Shown here: positions 37,621 to 50,700 of the stretch, piece by piece
Layout of the letters: each line of letters begins with the position of its first letter
Numbering within the stretch: position 1 is the first letter of the stretch
Origin: Oryzias latipes
Lineage: Eukaryota > Chordata > Actinopteri > Beloniformes > Adrianichthyidae
Assembly: GCF_002234675.1 (NCBI RefSeq)
Contig: NC_019866.2
Span: forward strand, 17,777,311-17,841,310
DNA: 64,000 nt
Direction: 5' to 3'
Notes under the pieces: model-generated
Seen by the model: the letters and a program-made list of their open reading frames with translations, nothing else
What the model was told of the DNA's origin: nothing
Database searches by the model: none
Made by a program: the position numbers and the translations under genes

Positions 37621-39668
37621 GAGTTTCAGACCAAACTATGAGCACTTCTAAAACGGACATGCATGAAAGCTGTCCCAGAGACGTTAGGGCCTTTATGAAT
37701 AGCGTGCCAGGGTGCGGCCTCATCTCAGCACAGGTGGATGTGGTTTGGATCAGCCAAAGGTTACGGCTTTGTCCCTGTGTCATGGACAAGAAACAAAGGG
37801 CCGGTAAACACCCAAATGTTGGTGCAGGAATGCCACAGGGCTGCATTTTTCTCTGTGTGTCACAGATAAAGGTGTGGCACCCAAATGTGCTCAGGATGAT
37901 CTGTGTAAAAGATGGAACAGCTCTACTGTTCTTCAGCTGCGCAGGTTCTGGACATGTTGTCTCATCTCTATAGGAAGCTTGACTGATGTGTTCTTCTTCT
38001 GTTGCAGTAACCATGACAACCAACATTTGATAATTGCCTAGGATAAAAACTAATTAGCAGATGAGTTGAAGAGGAAATGAGACTTACTGGCAGACTGAGA
38101 AGGAAGAAAGAAACTTACCAAGTAATGACCATAACTGCTGCGAAAGGAGCGTCTGTTTATTCCAGATACAAGAATGCCACTAGTAAAGAGGGTCTAAACG
38201 ACTGTATTACCCGTACATGTTGTGTATTAAGCAACTAAATTTCTAAAAACTTTCCAACAGTTTAAATTTAAATTACTTTTATTTGTCTCAATAGATTCTA
38301 CTAATTATCTCCATCCTTTTGATCTAAACTAGGACGTTTTGTAGAAACTAACTAAATGACCCAGTAAAAAAACTCAAAACGTAGAATTTTGATTATTAGA
38401 GTTGAATTCTTAAAATCCATAATATTCCTTTCTACTTCAAGACCTACTATTGATGCATAATCTCAATTTAGGAGACAAGATTTTCAACAATTCTTTTATA
38501 TTTAATGCTCTGTTTTACTTAACTTGAAACTAATATGTACGACCTAAATTGGCAAAATCTGGCATCTGAAAAAAGAAATCTGAAAATTGCTGCTGTTTTT
38601 TTTTTTTACTCGATTACTGCGTGACCTGCTGACATCCTGAATCATCTAGCTAATGTTGGACGTGGGGATCGGGTGGGACGCTTGAAAAGTCCACCAGTCG
38701 CATTGCTGACATACTTGCAATCTCATGAGAAGGGGTGGAGTGAAGGATGGGTTAAAACAATGTGTTCTCTCTGAATGTGACATTAAATTTGGCATGTCGC
38801 CAATCCAGCTCATGGAAAAAAGAAAAAAAAGGAGTGGGGATAGGGGAAGCTGTAAGAACTGTAGTCAATCAGGTTTTTAGATGCTTAACTAGAAGGATTT
38901 CAAGTCAACAGGTGAACTAAAAGCTTGATCCTTCTGACAGTAATAATCGTCATGTGTACACATTAAAACACGTGGGTCAGTGTACGATTGTGGCATCCAT
39001 ATGTGCTCAATCCGATGGTTAAAGGCATTCAGGACTGATAAGATAAAGGAAAGACTAAAATACCACAAGACAGATCGCTCTCTCATCACTTTACCCGTTT
39101 TTCCAGTAATATTAATTTTAGTCAGGAGAGTACGTAACATTTTTTCATAACCCTTTCATAACACGACACATTTTCACCCCCTTAAGGGTTTAGCAGTAAA
39201 TACTAAATCACAACATTTAGGATTATAAACTATTAGGTTTAAATGCTCCCCAAAATAATTTTTTGTGTGTTTTTGTAGATAAAACAAATTATTAAATTAT
39301 TAATGTTTGTTTTGAACTCATTTTTTGTTTTTAAAATCAGTCACACGTCAGAGTGTAGTTGATCACATGTGTCCACATATATCTAAAAGTAAAAGTCCAT
39401 GAAAAGATCCAACGTTTTTTTTGTCTGTTTCTCCTCAATGATGCTGTTTGGTTCAGTTTTCTTTTTAAAATTTAGGAAAGATTTTCAAGGGAAATCTATA
39501 TGAGCCTTCAGTAAAACAATTAGTTAAAACTTAGGTTCAACAGGTTTTGTGCAAAAAACAATTTGGAAAAGCCATTTTTCTTCATAAACAAGAGCAAAAA
39601 GTTGAATATCTTCATTCATATCATACTCCTGCAGATGTCTTCTCTATAAATGAATGTCTCAGGCTTAC

Positions 39669-39840
39669 CGTAGTGAAGTGTTGCGGTCTCGTATGGAGAG
39701 GTGCGTGGAAGCTGCTGCTGCTCACAATGACTTCTCACAGATTGGGAGTGATACTTCCACCTGTCTCACCTGTATCTCCAAAGGCCTTGGCAGTGCCCTC
39801 CCACAGCCCCACCCTTTTGAAAAACAATGAACAAGGCAGC
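39669..39840 (-). promoter_or_regulatory. Candidate promoter and noncoding first exon of the LITAF-domain gene
   Basis: On the minus strand a locally GC-rich block ends in a good donor (CACTACG, then GTAAGCC; last exon base 39669). No ATG lies in the last 100 bases of the putative exon. Upstream are a GC/KLF-type box (AAGGGTGGGGC) and a perfect AP-1 site (TGAGTCA, about 39845-39851). The coding exon at 35965 has an AG acceptor immediately upstream, so an untranslated exon further 5' is required. A second donor-like site lies near 38118. Inference only. Confidence 0.35.
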
Positions 39841-40619
39841 AAAATGACTCAGCTTGTGGTGATGATGTCTATATCAGAACTCGCTCATATCTTCTGTTAT
39901 AACTTTTTTTGTTTCTCTGAGATTATCAAAGGGAGTGGATCTATGTGTCACTTTCTCAGGAGAGAATAACCTGTTTCCTTCTAGTCAGTGTTGGCAAAGA
40001 ACAAATCTGCTTAAAAGGTATTAAACAAACAAAACATTTAGATTCCAAAAATTGTTATTCAACCGTTTGTGCCTCAACTTATATGTATAGGTAACTAAGG
40101 CTGAAATTCCAATTCTCTGTCAACCCCACCCACCAAAAATCAAACTTTACCCATAGATTAAATTTTAGTGATAAGCATTATTGCTCCAGTTCACTTCACT
40201 TAGGATGGAATAATGGATAGTCAATTGCCCAAAAAAATAGTTCCTCCATGCAGACTAGCCCGATGTTGAGCCAATAGAAAAATGCATTAAATCAATTTAC
40301 ATCAGCTCCTGGATGCGCTTTCCTAAAAGTAACACTAGTTTTGGAGAATTGAATGTGATCATTTTCCTAAAATAATAGGCTGAAAACTCCACTGAACATT
40401 TTATGCAAAGGGTTTTTCTTTCTTTGTTCTTGTGTACTAGACATGAAGTAATGCCTAAAGGGGCATGGATATAATACCAACCTTCAGGCAACACATGCCC
40501 CTACAAATTACATGTTTGTGGGTGCAAGTTATTCAAGTTCAGTGACTTGCAATTAATATATGTTGATTTTTCCCTTCCAGATTGCCATGACCAGCCTGAC
40601 ATATCAAACTTGTGCCATT

Positions 40620-41395
40620 TCTTAGACCCAGTGTGATGAAAATTGTGTTTTTGGTGTTTTTAATATGTTCTTCTAGTCTTTTTCCCATGAAACGACATAT
40701 ATAAAGAAGATTAAAATTAAAACTGATTTTCTGAGTATGTCTTTATTCAAATTGCTGTGAATCAGGAGTGGACGAAAAAATGCCTTTGGAAAACGCCTGT
40801 AGCAGTGACGCAGGTACTGCAGTCGGTGAATCATGAACTCCCTGCTCCGCTTAACCCTTGTGCTGTCCTAGGTACTTTAACATTGGGAGTTGGGTGGTCT
40901 AGACCCACTAGACAGTGCGTTAAACCTTTATTCTTCAATGATTTGTGATCTTCACTGGTGTCCAAGTATTACATGAAATCTTTCCACCTTTATCCACCTT
41001 TGTCATGGTAGAGGGAACACGTCAATGTAAGGGTGGGGTCATCTAAGATAGCACAAGGGTTAATCTCAATGCATCCACTTACAGACAGATCCATTTCCCT
41101 TTATTTTCCTTGTCTGAGCTGGTAACTGGCTCTAAACTGTACTAGCTCTGATATTGCTTGCCATTTTTGTTGCACCTGTAATGTTAGGTTGGGGTTGTAA
41201 GGGGCTGTAAGCAAGCGGGAGAGTGAGTAGACAGATGGATGATGGGAAATGGGGGTAGGCTTACTCTGCACCAACAGTTCCACCCACAACTCAGAGAAAA
41301 CTATGTCTTAGAAAACTAGAGGTTTAATTAGAGGTTTAATTTAGGCTAAAAATTGCATAATTATAAATAAAGACCACTTGATCACAAGATGATTG
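40620..41395 (+). repeat. Family A MITE, copy with nested TTAA element
   Basis: Aligns in order with 60610-61200 and 62605-63042: AGACCCA start, AAAGAAGATTAAAATTAAAA, GAATCAGGAGTGGACGAAAAAA, then CTCCCTGCTC, GCCATTTTTGTTGC, GTAATGTTAG, GGGGCTGTAAGC, CCACCCACAACTCAGAG and GATCACAAGATGAT near the end. Interrupted by the element at 40855-41059. Confidence 0.8.
40855..41059. mobile_element. TTAA-type MITE, copy 2, perfect TTAA flanks
   Basis: Inverted ends CCCTTGTGCTGTCCTAG and CTAAGATAGCACAAGGG, with TTAA on both sides (40851-40854, 41060-41063). It is 205 bp, the same family as 34438-34643 and inverted relative to it. TTAA duplication and CCCT-type ends suggest piggyBac-driven mobilisation. 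Confidence 0.88.
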
Positions 41396-41399
41396 TAGT

Positions 41400-44110
41400 T
41401 TTGAAACACTAAAATAGTTTCACCTGTGGCTCACTTATGTGCTATCCAAGGCACTTTACACTACACTACAACATTTTCACTAAGTTGAGAGTGCTTTCCT
41501 CCCCCCCCTTTTCATTTCTGTTACCCTAAATCATTCATCTGAAGAATCTAAGGCGGTGCAAGAGAGTTTGGGTGTTGGCTCAGCTTGATGTCAACTGGGT
41601 GAGGTGATTGTGTGTTTTGATGGGCCAGACAAGCAACATTCTTAAAAACAAACCATCCCCAGCACTGTTTACCCTGGAGCTCTAAAAAGGCGGAGTGATG
41701 AAATCTTCAAATTAAATCCAAGTCGCATTTAAAAAGGTGAATTACTCAGTAGCTGAGTGGACAAAACAAGTTTTTTGGTTCATGGAAATACAATTTTTTA
41801 CATTTCATTGTAGAATTGGTTGCTTCTCACTGTGCAGAAAAGCATGCTTTCTCCTATTATGTAAGTTTTGCTTTTTGAGTGGATTTGGCTTTTATCACTA
41901 CAGTGTCTTCAGAAAAAAATCATAATGTGGTGCATGCTTCAAAAGTTTTGAAGAGGACAAGTTCCAGACACATTGCTGTTGCACCAGCAGCCCCATTGAC
42001 CACACTATAGATGGAACTTTTCATTGTGCACAAAGTCTTCGTAAGGCTTCAAGAGTGTACAAAAGCAGTATTGTGTAATAGAGTGCAACAAATTCCTTCC
42101 TAGTGAGATGAGATACAGCAAACAGGAACAGTACTATAGATGAATTTACAGACAAAATCTGGAAGACTGCTATGTTTTCTTCTTATCTTTTATTTGATTT
42201 TGACATTGTGAAATGAATGAAGATTTATTAATAAGTCATCTAAAATTGAAGAGCACTGACACCTTAGAAATGTTTTATTATGTACTTCTTACATATTTAT
42301 GGTTTACGGTTTACGGTTATTTCAGGACATTGATTTTCTAATAAAGCCTGAATCCAACTATTATTGAACACATGTTCATATGCTACACTTGCATTTTTTC
42401 CCTTCTTTTTCTTGTCCTTTAAGTGCCAGAATGAGAGTAAGTGTTTACAATACAAACAGTAGATACCCATCAGCAGCACAAATCTTTTTTGGCAATACCT
42501 GAGGAGGTGTGGGCGGAGTCACAGGTCCAGAAATAACCCGCGTCAGCCACTCTAAAATAAGTGATGAGAGGTCAATCTTTGTTTTTAGCGACACAACTTT
42601 CTTTGGTATCATTGCTTTTTTTTCTCACAAGCACCACAACTTTCATAGTTGAAATAGCATATTTTTAGGTGATTGACATAAAATCAGTGACTGTATATTT
42701 GTCTTATCGTCATTGAGCAATTGTTCCATTCCTGTGATGAATGTAAACAATTCTTTGCTTATTACTAAAAGTTAATTAGCTATTAGCATTAGTAAGAAGT
42801 GCAAATGGCATGACACATACGTGGGCCTATTTCAGGAATGTAACCAGGTTTCAACGAATTGCTTCTTTTTGCCAAATTTAGTTTCATAACAAGACAACAT
42901 GACATTAATTTTGTGTTTAAAGGAGAAAACCTTAAATATATGATCAATTATTTGTCGTAAAATCAGTCTTTTGTGTTTTACTGTAAATGGCCCAAGTCCA
43001 ATTTTGGAAATTGTTGGAAAAACTGAACCATGTGTCTGAGTTCACCCTCTGGTATGTCATGCGTCCTGCTGAGCGTGTTGACATTACTTCCAGCTCTCTG
43101 ATGAACCAGTTTTTTCAGCTGCTGTTCTGTTAGTTGACACGCTTAAACTTTATTTTTTATTATAAAATAGTCACAAAAAGTTGTCCCCTTTGCTGTTGTG
43201 GTGCAAAAGAAAGCAGTAGATAGGTTTCTTTTTCTGTGCAAACAAATTTTCTTTGTGTCCGCTCCGCCAGGTTAGTTTTTAACACTTTTAATACTAAACA
43301 AACAAGTAAAAATAAAGACAGATACAGCGTCATGAGTCCTAAATAGATTTTTTTGTGATACTCTAAATCTGGATGCAACCTGTACCACTACAAAAGCCAT
43401 TTGAGTCAGTTTCTTATCAACAAAATCCCAGCAAGAGCTGCTCAGCTCCATTTAATTTTTGTGTTTTTTTTAGAAAAATACACCTGTTACATTTTTTGTA
43501 CAAGAGGCTGTAATACACATATTTTGTGGTCATTGAGGCATTCATTACTAAAAGTAGCTTTTAAATGTTTACAATGATTGAATTATAACTGAGATTTTTC
43601 TAAATATTTTAATTCATATTACTTTTAGCAGCTGCACATACAAGTTCATTTTAAAATAAGGTCAACCCTGTCTCAAATAAGATCCTCCTGCTAGAGCAGT
43701 TTTGCTTGAATTAAATATTTAAGAAAGTCAAGTCAACAATGATATTTTCCATTATGACTTAGGCAATCTTTTAAAACATGCCAACATTAGGCTAGGATTC
43801 TTTTTAAAAAAAATCTAAACATGTAAATGCAGTTATATACTTTGCCTCTGAACAACAATAAGACGCTGTTGTGTAGCAGAATATGTGCTTTATTAAGCTA
43901 TTCTGATACAGTAATAAACCACCACAAACTTAATACACTAAACTATTATTCATTCAAACCATTTACATTTTTCTTCAAACCCAAATACCACAATGAAGGG
44001 AAAATAGAGCTGCATGTGGCTCTGGAACCTCAGGTTGCAGACGCCTGCTCTACAGAGTATCTGTTCAAAAGCACATTTCTATATAACGTGTGTGTGAAGT
44101 ACTTTAAGGT
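41400..44110. other. AT-rich intergenic DNA
   Basis: No exon, RNA gene or complete repeat recognised. A short fragment near 44002-44048 (GCATGTGGCTCTGGAACC, GGTTGCAGACGCCTG) is an end of the hAT family seen at 34157-34962. The 3' UTR of the minus-strand transporter gene may reach into the right part. Confidence 0.5.
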
Positions 44111-44114
44111 GAGA

Positions 44115-44116
<2 letters not shown>

Positions 44117-44199
<83 letters not shown>
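44117..44199. repeat. (TA)n microsatellite
   Basis: About 41 uninterrupted TA units. The apparent Ile-Tyr frame is an artefact. Confidence 0.97.
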
Positions 44200-44203
<4 letters not shown>

Positions 44204-44353
44204 GTGTTAAATTAAATAAGGAAAATGACACAAAAATAAAATAAATTGGCTAATGTGCTCTAGCAAATCTGTGTTTACACATTTGAATTAAACTAGTCTT
44301 TAAACCTTTGTGTGTTGTTGCGTTTGTGTGTTACTACATTGAGCCACATTGCA

Positions 44354-44536
<183 letters not shown>

Positions 44537-44758
44537 TGGACCAATATGCCCGCATAAAGTCACATAAAAAAAGGCAAATTTTCAAGAAATAAAAGTAGTA
44601 AAATGATGGGTATTTTGGCAGGAAGTGTTCTGGTCAGTCAAAGCTATAATATCATGGAACAACTCAAAACCAACATCAACATATGTTTGTTAAATAAGTA
44701 GTAGCTCCATATGCATCTACCTCACTTTCTAGAATTTGTAGAACAAAGGTCAGATGGT

Positions 44759-47700
44759 TCAGTGAGACTGTAAGGTGGATGCACTCCTGGTAATGGTGAA
44801 AGAGCGTCCCGTCCTGAAATAGTTCTCTATTTCCTCCAGTGAGCGTCCACCTGTCTCCGGGATGCACACAGCGTTGAACAGCAAGCAGAAGACACACACC
44901 ACTGTGAAAATCAGGTAAGGGACGTACAGCCCGTAGCTGTCCACTAGGTGAGTGAAGGCGTGGGTGAGGGCGAAGGCTGTCAGCCAGCTAACGGTCACAC
45001 ACAGTCCTGAGGCCTTCCCCCTGACCACCAGCGGGAGCACCTCAGACATCAGCAGCCATGTGATCGGGCCCCATCCCATGGCATATCCTGCGAGATAACA
45101 AACATTCTGATGACTGAGACTTTTTTCACTGAGATGGGTGTGACAACTTAACAACCAGTTCCGCCTAGCAAAACCTCATAAATAAACAAATGTGGCTTTT
45201 CATGTTTTGTCAAAAACGGGGTGAGATTTTCAAAAGAAAAAGCCGTAGGGACAGTTGGGAGTGTTTTTCAAACAGCAACAAAGCAGTCTGAGTAAGGACC
45301 AGTTTTTAATATAAAAAAAGTTCACTAATTTATTTTAGAAACTAAGTATTTTGTGATAAAATGTTTTAACAATTGTTACACAAAAAGAAACTACAAACAT
45401 GACGTGCAGCATTTCTTTCTTATCTGTGAATTTAAAAGATTTACAAATGAAATTTACTTTAAATGAAATTACAGTTTTTACATATTTTTTAATTTCCATA
45501 TCCTTAGTCTGACAACATTTCTTAATATTAATGGTTTGCATTTAGCCTTATCATTTAGCCTTGTCATTAAACTGATAATCAGAATAAACAAGTTTAATGA
45601 ATAATGAATAATGGACACAATGTAAGCGCTTTGAGTGACTTGAAAAGCGCAGATAAATCCAATCCATTATTATTATTATTATTATTAAAAACTTCTCAAA
45701 GCCTGTCTTTATTGCCAGGCTGTCGACAGAGCATGAGACTCTGCTCTGCTGGTGTGTTTTATAGTTTATTTTGCATTTCTCTTGTGTTTTTATAATACTC
45801 ATTTATCATTTTTACTTTTGGTGTTGTTTTTAATGTTTCTGGATTTAGTGTACGACGCCTTGTTTGACTGTGGTCATTTGAAGGCACCATACAAATAAAT
45901 TATCTAAATTTTAGAGACACATAGGTCAAAAGGCCACCATGCAGTGGCCTAAATGCAAGTTTTTCAGCAAATTCAGCATGTGGCTGCGCGGTGGCATTTG
46001 CAATTGGGAGGCGGCAGTTGATTTTTACACACTGCGGCTTTCTGGGTCATAAGAAAAAGTTCAAATGAAACGGATGATTTTTTGACATCAGGAAGTGGCC
46101 ACCCGAGCACATTTTAGGGTTGGGTTGTGACAGTCCAGTGATGGGCGGGCAGCAGAAAGACAGCAGCGTGATAATTGACTGATGGTGGGGTCTCCAAGTT
46201 CCCCAAAATTGTCTTATGATCGGCCAATATCAGGCTGCCACCCTCCAGCCACCCCCTGCCCCGGTGCAGTATAACTGCCATTGTTCAATTGTTAGAAATT
46301 GTGCGGTAGCAGCACGGGTACTCGATGAGGGCTGTTGAGATGGGCCGGGGGCCCCGAGATGACTGGACGACAATCTGGCGATCCCGGCTACTGTGGGTCA
46401 AATTGGGCCAAATTGTGCCATCACCAAATTGGGTGATGGAACATCTTGGCACATGCTGGCAATCTTGCTGCCACATGCCTGTGGCCGCCCAGCTGTTGCC
46501 CAATTTCGTATAACTGTTATCCCCGCCTGACTGACTGCCGCCATCTGCATTCATGACCATGCAAATGATGTTTTACAAAATCAGGCGTCTTAAAGATTCT
46601 GCCGATTCCTACCCATTGTGCGGTCACAGTTGTATATGTGACCATAGCATTAGTAAAATCCCAGATTCATAAATAGCAGCAACATCTTTTATTATAAACA
46701 ATAAATAATAAGCAAAATAGTTCGAGTTCACTTATGAGGACTCAAGCCGTGTTACAGAGAAAACGACATACCAAAGATCCAACCAAAAACCCTAAAAATG
46801 AATTGGAGTGACTGAAAGTTGTTGCTGCAAAGCCTTACCTTTAATACAGCTTTAAGCTGTAATACAAGAGGCTGGAAAAAGCATTGCATTTTAGGGAAAC
46901 CCCTTTGAAAACTCACCAAATATAAACACCACAGTAAAGACGAGAGGGATGAGGCCTGCGGCGGTTTGCTGGCTGCTTTGAAAGGCGACGGCCATGTCCT
47001 CATGGGTGCCATAGCCCAGCACTGTATGGTTCGGAGGAGAAGGCCCCGGAGGGCAGGTCGTGGTGTGAGAGGCGACGGCTAGGGTCAGGGAGGCCAGGAA
47101 CATTAGCATACTGGAGGTGTACAGCAGGGCTTTTCGTCCAGCTTTGTCCATCAAAAATGCTGCTATGGCAACAGAAAAGAGGCGGACTGCCCCCACTATT
47201 GCAGCATCGTACCTAAGGGAAATTAAGTTGATATTTGTGTTTAGAACCAAGAACAGAAGAACAAACCAAATGCTGTTTGTTTGATGCACAACCTTGGCTC
47301 AATTGACACTTGGCTTTTTGCGAAAATGGGCTCCAGATAAACCAAGACTGGTGTGATGCCTGTCATCTGTTGCAGAAAACGCATCATCACTGAGATAAGG
47401 ATTGGCTTGTAGTAGATGGGTGTGGCGAGATGGGACCATTTGACTGTCTTCTGACTGTCAATGCTCTCCTATGTTGGTGAAATCATTCATATTAGATCTG
47501 ATCTGCCACATAAGATTATTGCAAGCTGTCAAAATAAAAGCCTGTGCTAATCTTCCACCTGTATGTCCCTTAGCTCGCTGTGGGTGTTGTAGTGATTTCC
47601 CCTAAGCCAGCGGAGGACCTTCTCTGCATGCTGTTGCCGGCCAAGGGAGAGGAGTCTTCTAGGGGAGGAGGGCATAAATGTGAGCAGCACAACCATCAAT

Positions 47701-50700
47701 ATAGCTGGCACAGCCCCTGCCACTGCCAGCCAACGCCATGGCACCACCAGACCTGCAAAAAGGGAAAAAAGCTCATAGGACTAATAATTAAACAACTGTT
47801 GCTTCTTTTCTTTAACCTAATATAACCAATTTTATCATATTTGATTTCTGAGACCCCTATCTATATAGCATAATCAAAACTTTTCTTAAAAACCCATTGA
47901 ATATAACTTTGTCCATGTTTTCTGCTGTGTAGTTTATCGTCTTTCCACTAGAGGCAGCAGAAGGTATTTTCCTGCTCATTTCAAAACACCTGCCTCTGTG
48001 AAATCTCTCAAACAATTTTTGAAGGGAAATGTTTTGCTAATTTTTAAAAACTTTATGGTGATATTAACTCATCTCTTGTTTTTCTTTTTTAAATGACTAA
48101 TTGCTGTATTGAAAGAATGAAATAAATTGTTGACAATTAATTATTTATGATACAGTTACATCATGCTAAAAACAAATTGTGCATCAAATTAGAGACAGTG
48201 AGTGAATAAGGTGCTTTTTCCCTGGAGTCAATTTTTTGAATGGAAAACTAATATTGTAAGAAAAAAGCATAATAAATCAGCCATAATTAATACTATAAAT
48301 TTCAATTTTTTAGTTTGATTTCTTGAAGGGTTTAAAAAACATCTCAATTCCAAAAAAATTTAATTTTCTGTCAACTCTTTGATGTACAGGATTTTTGTGA
48401 TTATCATAAAAGTTTGTTTTTATACTGATAGGCATCTGCTGTGTCTGAGGAAAAACAGCTGAACATGTGTAATAAAAACAACCCCTTTAACATTCAGTTT
48501 CTGCAGCAGAGACACACACCGAGAGCGTAGAGAGTCAGACTCCCAAACACAGCCGTGACCTGAGGACAGGAGCCCAGAGCTCCCCTCACTCCTTTGTGGG
48601 AGATCTCAGAAATGTACACCTGAAGCAGAAACACAGAATAAACCCCTTATTGGTCATTCGTAAACCACAAACAACATTCATTCACTTACAGCCAACTTGA
48701 TTGGTAATACGGATAGGCCTACGGAAACCTCCATTTTTGGGTCATGGTTTTGTTTCAGTTCAATGTAACACAAAAAATTCATTTTTAATTTGCTAAAAAG
48801 TAAATTAACCACGAAGAAAAACCGTTCAATACTAATCTTGCTGTAATTAAACAATATTAAATATATTAAATTTAGTACAGTACTGTTTGACATTTTCAAC
48901 ATAAACAAACGTATGGAGTACGGATGCAATGATTCACTTTCCCTACGATTCAGTTCAAAGTTCTAACATACAGTTCAAATTACACCAACACTTGTGGCAT
49001 CTAGAATTAGTAATATAATTTAATAAAGAATCTATCTTGAATTCTGCAAGTGTAACATCATTTCAAAATGGACAGTGTTTAGTGTGTCGATTTTATGCAC
49101 AATGGTGAAATGTTTTTCTTTGTGTTCTCAATTTAAGTCCACTAATTAAAAAAAATTATGGAATGAAAAATGAAGACTTACATTTTTTTGTTTTTATTTT
49201 TTATTTTAATCAACCCCTTTCGATGAAGTTACCTCTAAGCAAAAGCAATAGTACTGCTGGAAGCAATGCTAAGAATTTGCAGTTATTATGAAGGCAAAGG
49301 CAAAGGGTTTATATTTTTGGCTTTAAGGCATGGGAGGCAGGTCATATTTAACCTTTTCAACAAGTTTCAATTTTGTATAATTTGCAATGTTTTGTTACAA
49401 ACTAAATACCAGAAATACCAGCAGAGCTACTTTTTTCTTTTTTTAAATTATGCATTTGACCCTAAGGAAAATCCTTCCTGTGCCTTTCTGGAGCTAGCCC
49501 GTTAAAAACATGTACAAAAAAGGCATAATTTAATTTACTTTTCTTGCTTGGTAAGAACACCTATGCATGGCTTCTTGTTGTTGACAACAGTTCAGCCTTT
49601 AATGTTATTTGGCCGTTCAAGGTTCAAGGTATAGCATCTTGCACTTAACACCATACTGTGCAATTGGATTGCAGATTTTTTAACCAACCGCAAAACAAAT
49701 TGTTTTATTGGGAAAGTACACTTCATCTACGGTTTTTAATCAATACAGAGGCTCCCCAAGGGTGTGTGCTGAGCCCTTCATTCTACTCTCTGTTCACATA
49801 TGACTGTCGCTCATCATTTTCATCCAACCTAATTGTCAAGTCTGCTGACAACACTACAGTGCTTGGACTTATCAATGACAATAATGAAAGGGACTATAGG
49901 AAAGAAGTGCAACACTTGGTGTCATGGTTGAACAATAACAACTTGATCTTAAACATAAAAAAGACCAAGGAAATTATTGTCGGCTTCTGCAGATGTAGTA
50001 AAAAACATCAGCACAGAGACATTGGGACGGAGATGTTTGAGAGGGTGACTAATTTTACATTTCTAGGGGTAACTATGACAGAGGACCTATCATGGGGTCC
50101 AGACACTGCCTCAGTGGTGGGTAAGGCCCAACAACCCCTTCACTACCTGAAGAAACTAAAGACTGGTGAAATCTCCAGGCAGCTGATGGTGAACTTTTAC
50201 AACTATGCCATCAGCAGCGTTCTGACATGTTTTTTTAGTGTGGTTTTAAAGCTGCACAAATGTTGATCAGCTTAGACTCCAACAGGTGGTGAAAACAGTA
50301 GGGAAAATCATTGGGACCAGTCTTCCAGAGATGAGTAACATCTACACCACCTGCTGTCTAAAGAGAGTCCACAACATCCTGCGTGACCAGCACCATCCAG
50401 CCCACCATGTCTTCCACCTGCTGCCCTCAGGAAGGAGGTACAGAATGAAGAATATATAACCCATAGAACTGGTTCAGAATCATTATCAGCAGATCATGCA
50501 TGCCATACATGTGAGAGGCCCCACTGAAGTTTTGAGGAGCAGACACAAGGGAGGGCAGGTTGCGGAGGTGGGTGCAAGGCACTCATGGTGTGGGAGGAGG
50601 CTGTTTGCAGGTTGTGTTGTGGATTCTTTCTGTGCAGATGGTGACGTATCAGCTAACGTCCTTGGGAGCCGTGGAAAGGGAGACCACTGACCAGGCGATT

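Larger units (their letters stand above)
36010..40600. other. Repeat-poor to moderate intergenic DNA upstream of the LITAF-domain gene
   Basis: No coding exon recognised. It contains a short (CA/TA)n run near 36915, the SINE at 37239-37620, a GC-richer block at 37620-38030 and a possible noncoding exon near 39669. The rest is AT-rich with no visible structure. Confidence 0.5.

Noticed and set aside
39547-39969. 140-codon plus-strand open frame
   Set aside because: No family resemblance, and it overlaps the block better read as a minus-strand promoter/exon; likely chance.
49658-50266. 202-codon open frame as a host gene
   Set aside because: Clearly a reverse-transcriptase segment with a mutated catalytic box, continued out of frame downstream.
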